NCBI RefSeq assembly: GCF_900106975.1
Contig: NZ_FNNU01000008.1
Coordinates: 93,923-157,922, forward strand
Length of the DNA: 64,000 nucleotides
Origin: Pseudomonas kuykendallii
Lineage (GTDB): Bacteria > Pseudomonadota > Gammaproteobacteria > Pseudomonadales > Pseudomonadaceae
Direction of reading: 5' to 3'
Part shown: in pieces, positions 16,178 to 25,723 of the stretch
Layout: every line of letters begins with the position of its first letter
Position numbering within the stretch: position 1 is the stretch's first letter
The notes under the pieces: model-generated
The model's input: the letters and a program-made list of their open reading frames with translations, nothing else
Databases searched by the model: none
What the model was told of the DNA's origin: nothing
Made by a program: the position numbers and the translations under genes

Positions 16178-17467
16178 TCAGGGGAGATCGTGGCTGGAAT
16201 AGAAGGCGCTGAGCACCTTCACCAGATGGGCGAGGTCGTGGCTGCCGGCCAGCTCGCGGATCGAGTGCATGGCGAAGGTCGGTAGACCGATGTCCACCGT
16301 GCGCACCCCGAGGTGGCCGGCGACGATCGGGCCGATGGTCGAGCCGCAGCCCATGTCGCTGCGTACCACGAAGCTTTGCACCGGCACTTCGTTCTCCAGG
16401 CACAGGTGGCGGAAATAGCCGGCGGTTTCGCTGTTGGTGGCGTAGCGCTGGTTGCTGTTGATCTTGATCACCGGACCGGCGTTGAGCTTGGGGCCGTGGT
16501 TGGCGTCGTGGCGGTCGGCGTAGTTCGGGTGCACGCCGTGTGCGTTGTCGGCGGAAACCAGCAGGGATTTCTGGATGCTGCGGACGAAGCGCTCGCCGTC
16601 CGGCAACAGCCGGCGCAGGGTCTGTTCCAGCATCGGACCATCGGCGCCGCAGGCCGAGCAGGAACCGACTTCCTCGTGATCGGTGCACACCAGTACGCAG
16701 CTTTCCTCGCCCTCGGCCGCCAGCAATGCCTGCAGGCCGGCGTAGCAGGAGAGCAGGTTGTCCAGCCGCGCCCCGGCGATGAAATCGCCGTTGAGGCCGA
16801 CGACGGCGGCGCCCTGGGTGTCGTAGAAGCTCAGTTCGTAGTCGAGCACGGCGTCGGCGCTGATGCCGTGTTCCTCGCTCAGCTGGTCGGCGAGCAGGGC
16901 GCGGAAATCCACCGATTCGTCGCCGGCGACCTGGGCGAGGATCGGCGGCAGTTCGTTCTGCGCGTTGATCGCCCAGCCTTCGTTGGCGGTGCGGTTGAGG
17001 TGGATCGCCAGGTTCGGGATCACCGCCAGCGGCACCTTGAAGTCGATCAGCTGGCTTTCCACCTTGCCGGCCAGGCGGAAGGTGACGCGCCCGGCCAGCG
17101 ACAGGTCGCGGTCGAACCAGGGCGCCAGCAGCGCGCCGCCGTAGACTTCGACGCCGAGCTGGAGAAAGCCCTGGCGTTGCAGCTCCGGATTCGGCTTGAC
17201 CCGCAGGCAGGGGCTGTCGGTGTGCGCGCCGACCAGACGCAGGCCGCCGTCTTCCGAGGCCTGCTTGCCGAGGCGGATGGCGATGATCGAGGAGTCGTTA
17301 CGGGTCACGTAGTAGCGACCGCCGGCTTCGGTGTGCCAGGTCTCGCGCTCGTCGAGGCGGCGGAAACCGGCGGCTTCCAGGTGCTTGATCAGGCTGGCGG
17401 TAGCGTGGAAAGGCGTGGGCGAGGCCTTGAGAAAATCGATCAGACCCTGGTTCAGCTGTTCGCGCAT
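16178..17467 (-). CDS. apeB: M18 family aminopeptidase (aspartyl aminopeptidase-like)
   Basis: This 429-residue M18 metallo-aminopeptidase releases N-terminal residues, typically acidic ones, in the cytosol. Two-metal site motifs are visible: [13 protein letters not shown] (His-Thr-Asp, about residues 80-92), the DHEEVGS segment with catalytic glutamates (about 260-266), [12 protein letters not shown] (about 306-317), and the late [11 protein letters not shown] and [10 protein letters not shown] with the last metal histidine. Length and order match P. aeruginosa ApeB (PA3247 as I recall). It lies between rluA upstream and gmhA downstream on the same strand. A 7-base leader gap to gmhA suggests co-transcription. 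Confidence 0.95.
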   Translation of the reverse strand: MREQLNQGLIDFLKASPTPFHATASLIKHLEAAGFRRLDERETWHTEAGGRYYVTRNDSSIIAIRLGKQASEDGGLRLVGAHTDSPCLRVKPNPELQRQGFLQLGVEVYGGALLAPWFDRDLSLAGRVTFRLAGKVESQLIDFKVPLAVIPNLAIHLNRTANEGWAINAQNELPPILAQVAGDESVDFRALLADQLSEEHGISADAVLDYELSFYDTQGAAVVGLNGDFIAGARLDNLLSCYAGLQALLAAEGEESCVLVCTDHEEVGSCSACGADGPMLEQTLRRLLPDGERFVRSIQKSLLVSADNAHGVHPNYADRHDANHGPKLNAGPVIKINSNQRYATNSETAGYFRHLCLENEVPVQSFVVRSDMGCGSTIGPIVAGHLGVRTVDIGLPTFAMHSIRELAGSHDLAHLVKVLSAFYSSHDLP

Positions 17468-17548
17468 AACGGACTCCGGACGGCAATGTCGCCGAGTCTA
17501 TCGTATTTGCGCGGCCCGCTCGGCATCGGCGCCGCGGGCCCCTGGCCT

Positions 17549-18184
17549 CTAGAACGGAGCCGGGCAGTCGAAGCGCAGGCGCTCGCCGGTGTGCGGGTGG
17601 CTGAGGCTGAGCATGCTGGCGTGCAGGCACAGGCGTTCATGCGCGGCCAGCGCCTCTGGGTTGGCGTAGAGGCGGTCGCCCAGCAGCGGGTGGCCGATCG
17701 ACAGCATGTGCACGCGCAACTGGTGCGAGCGCCCGGTGATCGGCGTCAGCTCGACGCGGCAGTGCCGTTCGAAGCGTTCCAGCACGCGCCAGTAGGTGAG
17801 GGCGTGCTTGCCCTGCTCGAAGTCGACCACATGGCGAGGCTTGGTCGGCGGGTCGTAGCGCAGCGGCAGCTCGATGCGCCCGCTGTCGAGCTCCGGCTGA
17901 CCCCAGCAGAGCGCGGTGTAGGCTTTTTCCGTTTCGCGGTCGTGGAACTGGCGGGACAGCTCGCGGTGGCTGTCGGCGTCTCGGGCGAGCACGATCAGGC
18001 CCGAGGTTTCCCAGTCCAGGCGATGCACGATCAGCGCCTCGGGATAGCCGTTTTCCTGCAGCCGGGTGACCAGGCAATCCTTGTTGTCATCGGCGCGGCC
18101 GGGGACGGAGAGCAGCAGGGTCGGCTTGTTGATGACCAGCAGGGCGGCGTCCTGGTGGACGATTTCGATCTGGCTAAGCGGCAT
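17549..18184 (-). CDS. rluA: Pseudouridine synthase RluA (23S rRNA U746 / tRNA U32)
   Basis: This 211-residue RluA-family pseudouridine synthase has the catalytic aspartate in HRLDWETSGLIVLA (D57), then the PITGRSHQLRVHM motif near residue 156 and LLGDRLY. The absence of an S4 domain and the length near 219 fit the dual-specificity RluA of E. coli rather than RluC/D. The ATG at 18184 (MPLSQIEIV) is chosen because the longer frame runs through the minE terminator. It is separated from minE by that terminator and is followed 81 bases later by apeB. Confidence 0.93.
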   Translation of the reverse strand: MPLSQIEIVHQDAALLVINKPTLLLSVPGRADDNKDCLVTRLQENGYPEALIVHRLDWETSGLIVLARDADSHRELSRQFHDRETEKAYTALCWGQPELDSGRIELPLRYDPPTKPRHVVDFEQGKHALTYWRVLERFERHCRVELTPITGRSHQLRVHMLSIGHPLLGDRLYANPEALAAHERLCLHASMLSLSHPHTGERLRFDCPAPF

Positions 18185-18206
18185 GGGCGTTCTGTGGGTT
18201 GGGCGA

Positions 18207-18237
18207 TAAAAAACAAAAGGCGGCCTCGGCGGCCGCC
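18207..18237 (-). terminator. Rho-independent terminator of the minCDE operon
   Basis: On the minus strand a GGCGGCC/GGCCGCC stem with a 5-base loop is followed by TTTTGTTTTTT. It lies about 73 bases after the minE stop and just upstream of the rluA start. Confidence 0.9.
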
Positions 18238-18309
18238 ATTCGTTCAACTTGGACAAAAATCCATCCCAGGCTCTGCGAGCTAGAGGCCCGCGCAGCAAGC
18301 CGAATGTAT

Positions 18310-18564
18310 TTAGCGGTCCGGCAGGGTGATGTTCAGCTCAAGGATCGAGCAGCTGCCCTGGCTTTCCAGTGCGACCTGAACCTGATCCTGTTCAATGTTC
18401 ACGTACTTGCGAATCACCTCGACCAGCTCCTTCTGCAGGGCGGGCAGGTAGTCCGGCTGGGTACGCTGGCCGCGTTCGTGGGCAACGATGATCGACAGAC
18501 GCTCCTTCGCGATCGATGCAGTGGATTCCTTCTTGCGATCGCGGAAGAAGTCAAAAATGTTCAT
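18310..18564 (-). CDS. minE: Cell division topological specificity factor MinE
   Basis: This 84-residue MinE stimulates MinD ATPase and drives the pole-to-pole oscillation that places the division septum at mid-cell. The N-terminal amphipathic [23 protein letters not shown] is the membrane-targeting and MinD-binding segment. The C-terminal [19 protein letters not shown] is the dimer strand region. The ATG overlaps the minD stop as ATGA, giving coupled translation. It is the last gene of minC-minD-minE and is followed by a terminator. Confidence 0.98.
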   Translation of the reverse strand: MNIFDFFRDRKKESTASIAKERLSIIVAHERGQRTQPDYLPALQKELVEVIRKYVNIEQDQVQVALESQGSCSILELNITLPDR

Positions 18565-19376
18565 TCGCGACCTCCGAACAGTCGTTGCAGGAAGCCGGGT
18601 TTCTTGACGTCCAGGAAACGATGCGCGAGGTCCTTGCCGAGCAGGCGGTCGACCGCGTCGCTGTACGCCTGGCCGGCGTCGCTCTGCTCGTCGAGGATCA
18701 CCGGGACGCCCTGGTTGGAAGCTTTGAGCACGGCCTGCGATTCGGGAATCACGCCGAGCAGGTTGATCGCGAGGATTTCCTCGACGTCTTCAACGCCGAG
18801 CATCTCGCCCTTGGTGACGCGCTCCGGGTTGTAGCGGGTCAGCAGCAGGCGTTCCTTGATCGGGTCGAGGCCCTGTTCGGCACGGCGCGATTTGCTCGCC
18901 AGCAGGCCGAGCATGCGGTCGGAGTCGCGTACCGAGGAGACTTCGGGGTTGGTCACGACGATGGCTTCGTCGGCGAAATACATCGCCAGGTGCGCGCCTT
19001 TCTCGATGCCGGCAGGCGAGTCGCAGATCACGTACTCGAAGGTTTTCGACAGTTCGTCGATGACCTTGCCGACGCCTTCCTGGGTCAGTGCGTCCTTGTC
19101 GCGCGTCTGGCTGGCGGCCAGCACGTAGAGGTTCTCCAGACGCTTGTCCTTGATCAGGGCCTGGGTCAGCGTCGCCTCGCCGTTGATGACGTTGACGAAG
19201 TCGTACACGACGCGGCGTTCGCAGCCCATGATCAGGTCGAGGTTACGCAGACCGACGTCGAAGTCGACGATGACGGTCTTGTGCCCGCGCAAGGCGAGGC
19301 CGGTACCGATGGCGGCGCTGGTGGTGGTTTTGCCCACGCCACCCTTGCCGGAAGTGACTACGAGGATCTTGGCCAA
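18561..19376 (-). CDS. minD: Septum site-determining ATPase MinD
   Basis: This 271-residue membrane-cycling ATPase recruits MinC and is displaced by MinE. The deviant Walker A KGGVGKTT is near residues 10-17, [11 protein letters not shown] near 39-49, and the C-terminal amphipathic helix is [11 protein letters not shown] place the start at the TTG at 19376, giving the canonical [15 protein letters not shown] and exactly the usual family length. Reading back to the first ATG would add a 12-residue non-homologous hydrophobic tail (MPTLPYILGLIT). GGGG lies about 11 bases upstream. Use of TTG probably limits MinD synthesis relative to MinC and MinE. minC lies 169 bases upstream, and the minE start overlaps the stop. 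Confidence 0.97.
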   Translation of the reverse strand: MAKILVVTSGKGGVGKTTTSAAIGTGLALRGHKTVIVDFDVGLRNLDLIMGCERRVVYDFVNVINGEATLTQALIKDKRLENLYVLAASQTRDKDALTQEGVGKVIDELSKTFEYVICDSPAGIEKGAHLAMYFADEAIVVTNPEVSSVRDSDRMLGLLASKSRRAEQGLDPIKERLLLTRYNPERVTKGEMLGVEDVEEILAINLLGVIPESQAVLKASNQGVPVILDEQSDAGQAYSDAVDRLLGKDLAHRFLDVKKPGFLQRLFGGRE

Positions 19377-19545
19377 GGTGATTAACCCCAAAATGTAAGG
19401 AAGAGTGGGCATCCGCGGCCGGCGCAGGCCTGCGAATCGCCCTTGTATGGTCCTGACTGCCGGTGAGGATCGACCGCGTCCGATGGCGTCGTGAGCGGCT
19501 GCCGAAACCCGCTGCAGGTACCTGAAAAAGTGGCGGCAGTATCCG

Positions 19546-20286
19546 TTAAAGGCGGGTGATGTTCAACACGTCGCCCGCCAGGCCGACCTGCACCGGCTGG
19601 CCCCACAAGGGCTCGCGGCGGAGGTCTTCGGCGACCTTGTAGTGGCCGGCCACGGAGACCATTTCGGCGGCCAGCTGCTGGCAGAAAATGCGTGCCTTGG
19701 GGTCGCCCTTGACCCCGGCCAGGGCGCGTCCGCGCAACGGGCCGTAGACATGGATATTGCCGTCGGCGAGAAGTTCCGCCCCCGGGCTGACCGCCGCGAT
19801 GACCACCAGATCGCCGCCCTGGGCATAGATCTGCTGGCCGCCGCGGATCGGCGTGGTAATTACCCGCGTCGGCTTGGCGACCGGTTCCGCCGGTTTCTCC
19901 GGCTTCTTCACCAGCGCCGCACCGGCGGTCGGATCGAGCGGCCGTTCGCGCGCGCCCGACGGTGGCAGCACCGGCAGATCCATGGAGTCGGCGGCGGCCA
20001 CGTGCTCGAAGGTGTTGGAGCGGATCGCCAGGGTGCGCAGGCCGTGACGACGGCAGACGCTCATCAGCGCGGCGAGATCGAGACGCCCCTCGCTGGGCGA
20101 CAGCTTGTCCAGCGCGAGGACCAGCGGCGTATTGCTGAAGAAGGCCGGTGCCTGTGCGACTTTGGCCGCCAGCTGGCGGTCGAGCCGCTGCAGGTCGTTG
20201 TGCGCCAGCTCCATCACGGTGATGGCGAGCATGCTGCCCTTGAGCTGGAACACGGGTTCTTGGTCGAGTAGGTCGGTTTGGCTCAT
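19546..20286 (-). CDS. minC: Septum site-determining protein MinC
   Basis: This 246-residue inhibitor of FtsZ polymerisation has an N-terminal FtsZ-binding domain (about 8-105, [16 protein letters not shown] at the start), a proline/lysine-rich linker (about 125-145), and a C-terminal beta-helix domain (about 148-246, [15 protein letters not shown] and [17 protein letters not shown]) that dimerises and binds MinD. It is the first gene of minCDE and is transcribed away from the LpxL-type acyltransferase gene. The 169-base spacer to minD has no hairpin terminator. Confidence 0.97.
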   Translation of the reverse strand: MSQTDLLDQEPVFQLKGSMLAITVMELAHNDLQRLDRQLAAKVAQAPAFFSNTPLVLALDKLSPSEGRLDLAALMSVCRRHGLRTLAIRSNTFEHVAAADSMDLPVLPPSGARERPLDPTAGAALVKKPEKPAEPVAKPTRVITTPIRGGQQIYAQGGDLVVIAAVSPGAELLADGNIHVYGPLRGRALAGVKGDPKARIFCQQLAAEMVSVAGHYKVAEDLRREPLWGQPVQVGLAGDVLNITRL

Positions 20287-20447
20287 GGTTTGCCCGAAAC
20301 GTTGAATCGCGAGGACTTATAACGGGAAACGCGCTGCCCCGCCATAGCGCGGGGCGGCCCTCGGCCCTGCGTATCCGTCGGCGCGGCTTTCGGCGCGGCC
20401 CTCATTTGTCGCTAGAATGCCGGCTTTCTTCGCTGCCCGAGACCCGC

Positions 20448-21371
20448 ATGGATCGTCCGCAATTCAGCCCCGCTTTTCTCCATCCGCGCTTCTGGTTGCT
20501 CTGGCTCGGGCTGGGGCTGCTCTGGCTTGTAGTGCAATTGCCGTACGCGGCGCTGCTCGCCCTCGGGCGCCTCGGCGGAGCAGCGATGTTGCGCCTGGCG
20601 GGGTCGCGTCGGCGCATCGCGGCGCGCAACCTGGAACTGTGTTTTCCCCATTTGTCGGAGAGTGAGCGAAAGGCGCTGCTCAAGGCCAATTTCGCCTCCA
20701 TGGGCATCGCCTTCTTCGAAATGGCGATGAGCTGGTGGTGGTCGCGCGAGCGGCTCGCCCGGCTCGCCCATATAGAAGGGATCGAGCACCTGCAGCAGGC
20801 CCAGGCGCAGGGGCAGGGCGTGATCCTGATGGCGCTGCACTTCACCACGCTGGAAATCGGCGCCGCGCTGCTCGGCCAGCGCCACACCATCGACGGCATG
20901 TACCGCCAGCACAAGAACCCGGTGTTCGACTACGTGCAGCGCCGCGGTCGCGAGCGGCACAACCGCGACGCCACCGCCATCGAGCGCGAGGACGTGCGGG
21001 CGATGCTCAAGGTCCTGCGCGCCGGGCGGGCGATCTGGTACGCGCCGGACCAGGACTATGGCGCCAAGCAGAGCCTGTTCGTGCCACTGTTCGGCATTCC
21101 CGCCGCCACCGTCACCGCCACCAGCAAGTTCGCCCGGCTCGGCCGCGCCCGCGTGGTGCCCTTCACCCAGGAACGCCTGGCCGATGGCAGTGGCTATCGG
21201 CTGACGCTGCACCCGCCGCTGGCGGACTTCCCCGGCGAGAGCGAGGAGGCCGACTGCGCGCGTATCAATGCCTGGGTCGAGCAGGCGGTCAGCCAGTTAC
21301 CGCAGCAGTACCTGTGGGCGCACCGGCGTTTCAAGACGCGTCCGCCGGGGGCGCCTAAGCTCTACTCCTAA
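20448..21371 (+). CDS. LpxL/HtrB-type lipid A (Kdo2-lipid IVA) acyltransferase
   Basis: This 307-residue inner-membrane acyltransferase adds secondary acyl chains to lipid A. One N-terminal transmembrane helix (about residues 14-40, FWLLWLGLGLLWLVVQL) is followed by the cytoplasmic catalytic domain with the H-x4-E motif HFTTLE (H131, E136). Later family blocks are DGMYRQHKNPVFDY, YAPDQDYGAK and the terminal YLWAHRRFKTRP. The ATG at 20448 has a CCGAGA site upstream. It matches PA3242 (an HtrB paralogue) as I remember it. Which acyl chain and position it uses cannot be told from sequence. The downstream patatin gene starts 17 bases after its stop. Confidence 0.93.
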   Translation: MDRPQFSPAFLHPRFWLLWLGLGLLWLVVQLPYAALLALGRLGGAAMLRLAGSRRRIAARNLELCFPHLSESERKALLKANFASMGIAFFEMAMSWWWSRERLARLAHIEGIEHLQQAQAQGQGVILMALHFTTLEIGAALLGQRHTIDGMYRQHKNPVFDYVQRRGRERHNRDATAIEREDVRAMLKVLRAGRAIWYAPDQDYGAKQSLFVPLFGIPAATVTATSKFARLGRARVVPFTQERLADGSGYRLTLHPPLADFPGESEEADCARINAWVEQAVSQLPQQYLWAHRRFKTRPPGAPKLYS

Positions 21372-21388
21372 AGTCCCCAGGATGAGCC

Positions 21389-22588
21389 ATGAGTGAAAGC
21401 AAAGCCGCGCCGGTCACCGGTTTGATTCTTTCCGGCGGTGGCGCCCGGGCGGCCTACCAGGTCGGCGTGCTGGCGGCGATCGCTGACCTGTTGCCGGATA
21501 CCGCGCGCAATCCGTTTCCGGTGATCGTCGGCACGTCCGCCGGTGCGATCAACGCGGTCGGCCTGGCCTGCGGCGCGCTGCATTTTCCCGAGGCGATCCG
21601 CAATCTCACCCAGGTCTGGCAGAGCTTCCATAGCGCCCAGGTGTACCGCAGCGACTGGCCGGGCGTGCTGCGCCAGGCCGGACGCTTCGTCTCCAATGCG
21701 TTGTTCGGGCTCGGGGGAGCGGCGCCGGTGGCGTTGCTGGACAGCGCGCCGCTGCGTGAGCTGCTGGCCGAGCGCCTGGATTTTTCCGGGATCGCCGCGG
21801 CGGTGGCGCGCCGTCAGCTGCGCGCGGTGGCGGTTTCCGCGTTCGCCTACGAGTCGGCGCAGGCGGTGACCTTCTACCAGGGCCGGGCGGCCATCGATCC
21901 GTGGTTTCGCCATCGTCGCGTCGGCGTGCCGACGCGTCTGGCCGTCGAGCACCTGATGGCCAGCGCGGCGATTCCGCTGATCTTTCCGCCGGTGAAGATC
22001 AACCGCGAGTACTACGGCGACGGGGCGGTGCGCCAGTCGGCACCGATCAGCCCGGCGCTACACCTGGGCGCGACGCGAGTGCTGGTGGTCGGCGTCAGCG
22101 GCAAGTCGCGTGGCAGCCTGGACGACGTGCAGATCGACAGGCCGCCCGTCGCGCGCAGCCAGCGCCCGCCAAGTCTGGCGCAGATCGGCGGGCACATGCT
22201 CAACAGCACCTTCATCGACAACCTGGAAAGCGACATCGAGCTGCTCGAGCGGCTCAACTACATGGGCGCGCTGGTGCCGGACGACGTCCGCCGGCGCGGC
22301 CTCGGGCTGAAACCGGTGGAGGTTCTGGTGGTGGCGCCGAGCAAACCGCTGGACCAGATCGCCGCGCGCCACCGGCGCGAGCTGCCGGCGGCGTTGCGGC
22401 TGTTCCTGCGTGGTCCCGGCGCGACCCGGGCGAGCGGCGCGGGGGTGCTCAGCTACCTGTTGTTCGAGGCCGGCTACTGCAACGAACTGATCGAGCTGGG
22501 CTACCAGGATGCCATGGCGCAGAAGGCGGAACTGCTGCGCTTTCTCGCCCTGGAGCCGAGCGTCGAGGCCCAGGCGTCCACGCGCTGA
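21389..22588 (+). CDS. Patatin-like phospholipase / serine acyl hydrolase
   Basis: This 399-residue patatin-domain protein has the oxyanion loop SGGGARAAYQVGVL (about residues 15-28), the nucleophile in GTSAG (S50) and the dyad aspartate in DGAVR (D211, a DGA variant of the usual DGG). No signal peptide or transmembrane helix is evident, so it is probably cytosolic and may act at the inner membrane. It lies 17 bases after the LpxL-type gene on the same strand, and both genes act on acyl lipids. It could therefore remodel phospholipids or lysolipids. The C-terminal region beyond residue 270 is helical and characteristic of pseudomonad RssA-like patatins. Confidence 0.9.
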   Translation: MSESKAAPVTGLILSGGGARAAYQVGVLAAIADLLPDTARNPFPVIVGTSAGAINAVGLACGALHFPEAIRNLTQVWQSFHSAQVYRSDWPGVLRQAGRFVSNALFGLGGAAPVALLDSAPLRELLAERLDFSGIAAAVARRQLRAVAVSAFAYESAQAVTFYQGRAAIDPWFRHRRVGVPTRLAVEHLMASAAIPLIFPPVKINREYYGDGAVRQSAPISPALHLGATRVLVVGVSGKSRGSLDDVQIDRPPVARSQRPPSLAQIGGHMLNSTFIDNLESDIELLERLNYMGALVPDDVRRRGLGLKPVEVLVVAPSKPLDQIAARHRRELPAALRLFLRGPGATRASGAGVLSYLLFEAGYCNELIELGYQDAMAQKAELLRFLALEPSVEAQASTR

Positions 22589-22595
22589 GCGCGTT

Positions 22596-23450
22596 TCAGG
22601 CCAGCACGCCGTTATGGAAGTCGCGTAGCGCCTGCTCGATTTCCTCGCGGCTGTTCATCACGAAGGGTCCGTACTGCACGATCGGCTCGCCCAGCGGCCG
22701 GCCGGCGAGCAGCAGCACGCGCGCGCCCTGGGCGCTCGACAGGCGCAGTTCGCCCTGTTCGGAGAGCCGCGCCAGGCGTCCCTGGACCACTTCCGCCGGC
22801 GCGTCGCCAGCGACCCGCAGCGTGCCTTCGTAGACGTAGAGCATCGGCCGCAGGCCGTCGGCGAGGCGCAAGTTCAGCTCGGCGCCGGCCGGTATCACTA
22901 GGTCGAACAGGTGAGGCTCGCTGTGCGGACGCTGCACGATGCCGTCGAGTTGCTGCTCGCCGTCGTCGAAGCGACCGGCGATGACCTTCACCTCGACGCC
23001 GCTTGCAGTGCGCAGGCGGGGGATTTCCGCGGCATCGAAGTCGCGGTAGCCGGGCTCGCCGAGCTTGTCCTTGCCCGGCAGGTTCAGCCAGATCTGGAAG
23101 CCGCGCATGGTGCCCTGTTCCTGCTCGGGCATCTCGCTGTGGATCACGCCGCGCGCGGCGGTCATCCACTGCACGCCGCCGCTCTGCAGCAGTCCGACGT
23201 TGCCCATGTGGTCTTCATGGCGCATGCGTCCCTCGAGCATGTAGGTGATGGTCTCGAAACCGCGGTGCGGGTGCGGCGGGAAGCCGGCGATGTAGTCGTC
23301 CGGGTCGTTGGAGCCGAACTCGTCGAGCATCAGGAAGGGATCGAAGCGCTCGATACCGGCGCCGCCGATCACACGGTTCAGGCGCACGCCGGCGCCGTCG
23401 GAGGCCGGTTGGCCGATGTGCTGGGCGATCACGCTGCGAAACGACGTCAT
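22596..23450 (-). CDS. Pirin family protein (bicupin)
   Basis: This 284-residue bicupin has N-terminal metal-ligand motifs PPHPHRGFETITYMLEG (about 58-74), HEDHMGN and ARGVIHSEMP, and a second degenerate cupin (about 165-265). Pirins bind iron, and bacterial members range from quercetinase-like dioxygenases to regulators of pyruvate dehydrogenase. The ATG at 23450 (MTSFRSV) has GGAG six bases upstream, and a start four codons earlier is less likely. It converges on the patatin gene with only seven bases between the stops. No operon partner is evident. Confidence 0.92.
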   Translation of the reverse strand: MTSFRSVIAQHIGQPASDGAGVRLNRVIGGAGIERFDPFLMLDEFGSNDPDDYIAGFPPHPHRGFETITYMLEGRMRHEDHMGNVGLLQSGGVQWMTAARGVIHSEMPEQEQGTMRGFQIWLNLPGKDKLGEPGYRDFDAAEIPRLRTASGVEVKVIAGRFDDGEQQLDGIVQRPHSEPHLFDLVIPAGAELNLRLADGLRPMLYVYEGTLRVAGDAPAEVVQGRLARLSEQGELRLSSAQGARVLLLAGRPLGEPIVQYGPFVMNSREEIEQALRDFHNGVLA

Positions 23451-23553
23451 GGGAATCTCCACGAAAGACAGGTGCCTATCTTAAGCGAAGGATTCGATCC
23501 GATGGTTGCGATTATCGCGGGATAACTATCGAAGAACTAGATGTTTCAGAGGC

Positions 23554-23578
23554 CCTCCCGCGCCGCAGCGTGGGAGGG
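23554..23578. terminator. Hairpin between pirin and MlaA-like genes
   Basis: CCCTCCC and GGGAGGG form a 7-bp stem around a GC-rich loop, just downstream of the MlaA-like stop. No good T-tract follows on either strand, so it is a weak terminator or a Rho-assisted 3-prime end. Confidence 0.4.
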
Positions 23579-23586
23579 TGGTTGGA

Positions 23587-24378
23587 TCACTCGGCGATCT
23601 GCAGGTCGCGTGCGCGGGTGTAGACGTAGCGGACCTTCTCGTACTCGAACGGCGAGTTCAGCTGGCCGTAACGGAAGTTGGTGGTGTAACGCGCGTTGAT
23701 CGAGCGCAGCAGGAAGATTTCCGGGTGATCCTCGGTGGCTTCGGCGACGTTGAGGAAGTTGACCTCGCTGTCGACCGCGAAATCGAACACCCGGCCACCG
23801 GCATCGCGCACGTTGGACGGGCCGAAGAACGGCAGCACCAGGTAGGGACCGTCGCCGACGCCGTAGAAGCCGAGGGTCTGGCCGAAGTCTTCGCTCTGCT
23901 TCGGCAGGCCGATGCGCGATGCCGGGTCCCACAGGCCGAACACGCCGACCGTGGTGTTGACCAGCAGCCGCCCGGTGGTTTGCAGCGAACGCTTGCCCTT
24001 GAGCTGCAGCGCGCTGTTCAACAGGTTGGGTATGTCGCCCAGGTTGCCGAAGAAATTGCTCACGCCGCTGCGCACGAAGCGCGGCGTGACGTACATGTAG
24101 CCGCGCACGACGGGCAGCAGCACCCATTCGTCGAGGCGGTAGTTGAAGTGGTACATGTGCCGGTTGAAGCGCTCCCACGGATCGTAGATTTCCAGCGCTT
24201 CGAGGGTCGCGCGCTCGAATTCGGTCTGATCCAGGCCGGGGTTGAACTTCAGGCTGTCCAGCGGACGGGTGAAGCCGTCGGGGTCGGTGTCCGCCTGGGC
24301 GGCCATCGGCAGCAGCAGGCTGAGGGCGAGCAGCAGCGGTTTGGCGAGGCGAGCGAGTTGCACGTATGGGGTCGTCAT
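23587..24378 (-). CDS. MlaA/VacJ-family outer-membrane lipid-asymmetry protein without lipobox
   Basis: This 263-residue VacJ/MlaA family member has the core blocks DPWERFNRHMYHFNYRLDE (about residues 67-85), NFFGNLGDIPNLLN (about 108-121), TTVGVFGLWDPAS and EDFGQTLGFYGVGDGPYLVLPFFGP. MlaA normally removes misplaced phospholipid from the outer leaflet of the outer membrane. Unlike E. coli MlaA it has an ordinary signal peptide (LLLPMAAQA then DTDPDG) with no cysteine, so it should be soluble or integral rather than lipidated. The ATG at 24378 is chosen. A GTG further upstream would overlap the preceding gene by eight bases. It lies 49 bases downstream of an exported alpha/beta hydrolase with which it is probably co-transcribed. 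Confidence 0.9.
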   Translation of the reverse strand: MTTPYVQLARLAKPLLLALSLLLPMAAQADTDPDGFTRPLDSLKFNPGLDQTEFERATLEALEIYDPWERFNRHMYHFNYRLDEWVLLPVVRGYMYVTPRFVRSGVSNFFGNLGDIPNLLNSALQLKGKRSLQTTGRLLVNTTVGVFGLWDPASRIGLPKQSEDFGQTLGFYGVGDGPYLVLPFFGPSNVRDAGGRVFDFAVDSEVNFLNVAEATEDHPEIFLLRSINARYTTNFRYGQLNSPFEYEKVRYVYTRARDLQIAE

Positions 24379-24427
24379 AATGCGATCGTTCCCTGAATGG
24401 GCCGGCGCCTGGGCGCGAAGGTGAGCG

Positions 24428-25723
24428 TCAGCCACGGAAGAAGTCCAGCATGGCCTGGGTGTTGACCTTGTAGTTGAGGTTGCCGAGGTGGCCGCCGTAC
24501 GGGTAGACGGTCAGCCGCTCGCCGAAGGTGCGGCGCAGGAAGCCAAGGTCGCCGGGACCGAGAATCACGTCGTCGGCGTTATGTAGCACGGCGATCTTCG
24601 GGCTGTTGCGCAGGTAGTCCTCGAGCCCGTAGAGGCTCACCGCATCGACCAGTTGGGTGAAGCTGCCGCCGTTGTGCCGGGCGCGCCACATCGGGATCAG
24701 CTGGTTGGTCATGTAGCAGTCGAAATCGCACTGCAAGGCGCGCTTGAAGAACGGCGTCAGGCTGGTGCCCTCGGTGATCGGGTAATTCGGCGGAATGATC
24801 AGCCCGCGCCGGTTGATCAGGTCCGAGGTGAAGGCGATGTCGGCCGAGGCGAAGCGGAACACGGTGCCGATCAGCATCGCCATCTGTTCGTTGGTCAGGC
24901 GCTGCCTGGACTGCTGGAAGTCGTAGAGCATCGCCTCGCTGAGGTCGATGTAGCCCTTCTGCTGGAAGTACAGCGAGAGCTTGCGCAGCATCAGTTCGTA
25001 GAAGGTGGTGCTGTCGGTGACGCCTTTCACCTCGGTCTGCACCAGGCGGTCGAGGTTGCTCACCGAGGTGTTCAGGTTGACCGGCGGGTTGATCAGCAGC
25101 ACGCGCTTGAAGTTGAAGCTGCGCCGGGTTTCATCGAGATGGCTGACGAACGCCGCCTGCAGGCCGCCGAGGCTGTAGCCGGTGAGGTAGTACTCGGTCA
25201 CCGGCAGGTCGGGATGCTGCGCGCGCACCGCCTGCATGACCCGGTAGAGGTCGTCGGCATCGTCGGCGGAAATACCCGGCGTGGCGTAGCGCGAGGCGGA
25301 GGCCATGAAGTCGTAGCTGGTGGGCGAGGACAGCTGCACGACGTGGTAGCCGGCCTGATAATAGAGCTTCTTCAGGAAGTCCATGGTGCTGTTGGCGTAG
25401 TTCGAGCCCGTGCCGGCGATGATGAACATCAGTGGCGCCGGCTTGCTCTGCTGGGCGAGCCGGTAGTGCATCTTGGTCACCGGCCAGAAGTTCTCCGGCA
25501 GCTCGAACTCGCGCTCCGGCCGCAGCAGCAGGGCGTAGTCGGCCTGGTCGATGTCGGTGTCGAAGGGCAGGGCGGGACGCAGCGCCGTGGGCGTAGTGGC
25601 GATGGTCGCCTCGAACGGGTTGTGCAGCGGGAAGCCGTAGGTGGCCGGATCGACATCCGCGGCCCACAGCGGCGCACTCAGTAAGCTGCCAAACAATGCG
25701 GCTAAGCGAAGAATACGTGGCAT
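24428..25723 (-). CDS. Exported alpha/beta-hydrolase (serine hydrolase)
   Basis: This 431-residue secreted hydrolase has a signal peptide MPRILRLAALFGSLLSAPLWA cleaved near residue 21. The nucleophile elbow is GYSLGG (S184). The acid is probably the aspartate in HNADDVI and the histidine is in YGGHLGN near the C-terminus. LMFIIAGTGSNYANS forms the oxyanion strand-loop. GAAAGGGAA precedes the ATG. It is the first gene of a two-gene unit with the MlaA-like protein, suggesting that it acts on lipid or ester substrates in the periplasm in connection with outer-membrane lipid handling. I know of no characterised orthologue, so the substrate is unknown. Confidence 0.85.
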   Translation of the reverse strand: MPRILRLAALFGSLLSAPLWAADVDPATYGFPLHNPFEATIATTPTALRPALPFDTDIDQADYALLLRPEREFELPENFWPVTKMHYRLAQQSKPAPLMFIIAGTGSNYANSTMDFLKKLYYQAGYHVVQLSSPTSYDFMASASRYATPGISADDADDLYRVMQAVRAQHPDLPVTEYYLTGYSLGGLQAAFVSHLDETRRSFNFKRVLLINPPVNLNTSVSNLDRLVQTEVKGVTDSTTFYELMLRKLSLYFQQKGYIDLSEAMLYDFQQSRQRLTNEQMAMLIGTVFRFASADIAFTSDLINRRGLIIPPNYPITEGTSLTPFFKRALQCDFDCYMTNQLIPMWRARHNGGSFTQLVDAVSLYGLEDYLRNSPKIAVLHNADDVILGPGDLGFLRRTFGERLTVYPYGGHLGNLNYKVNTQAMLDFFRG

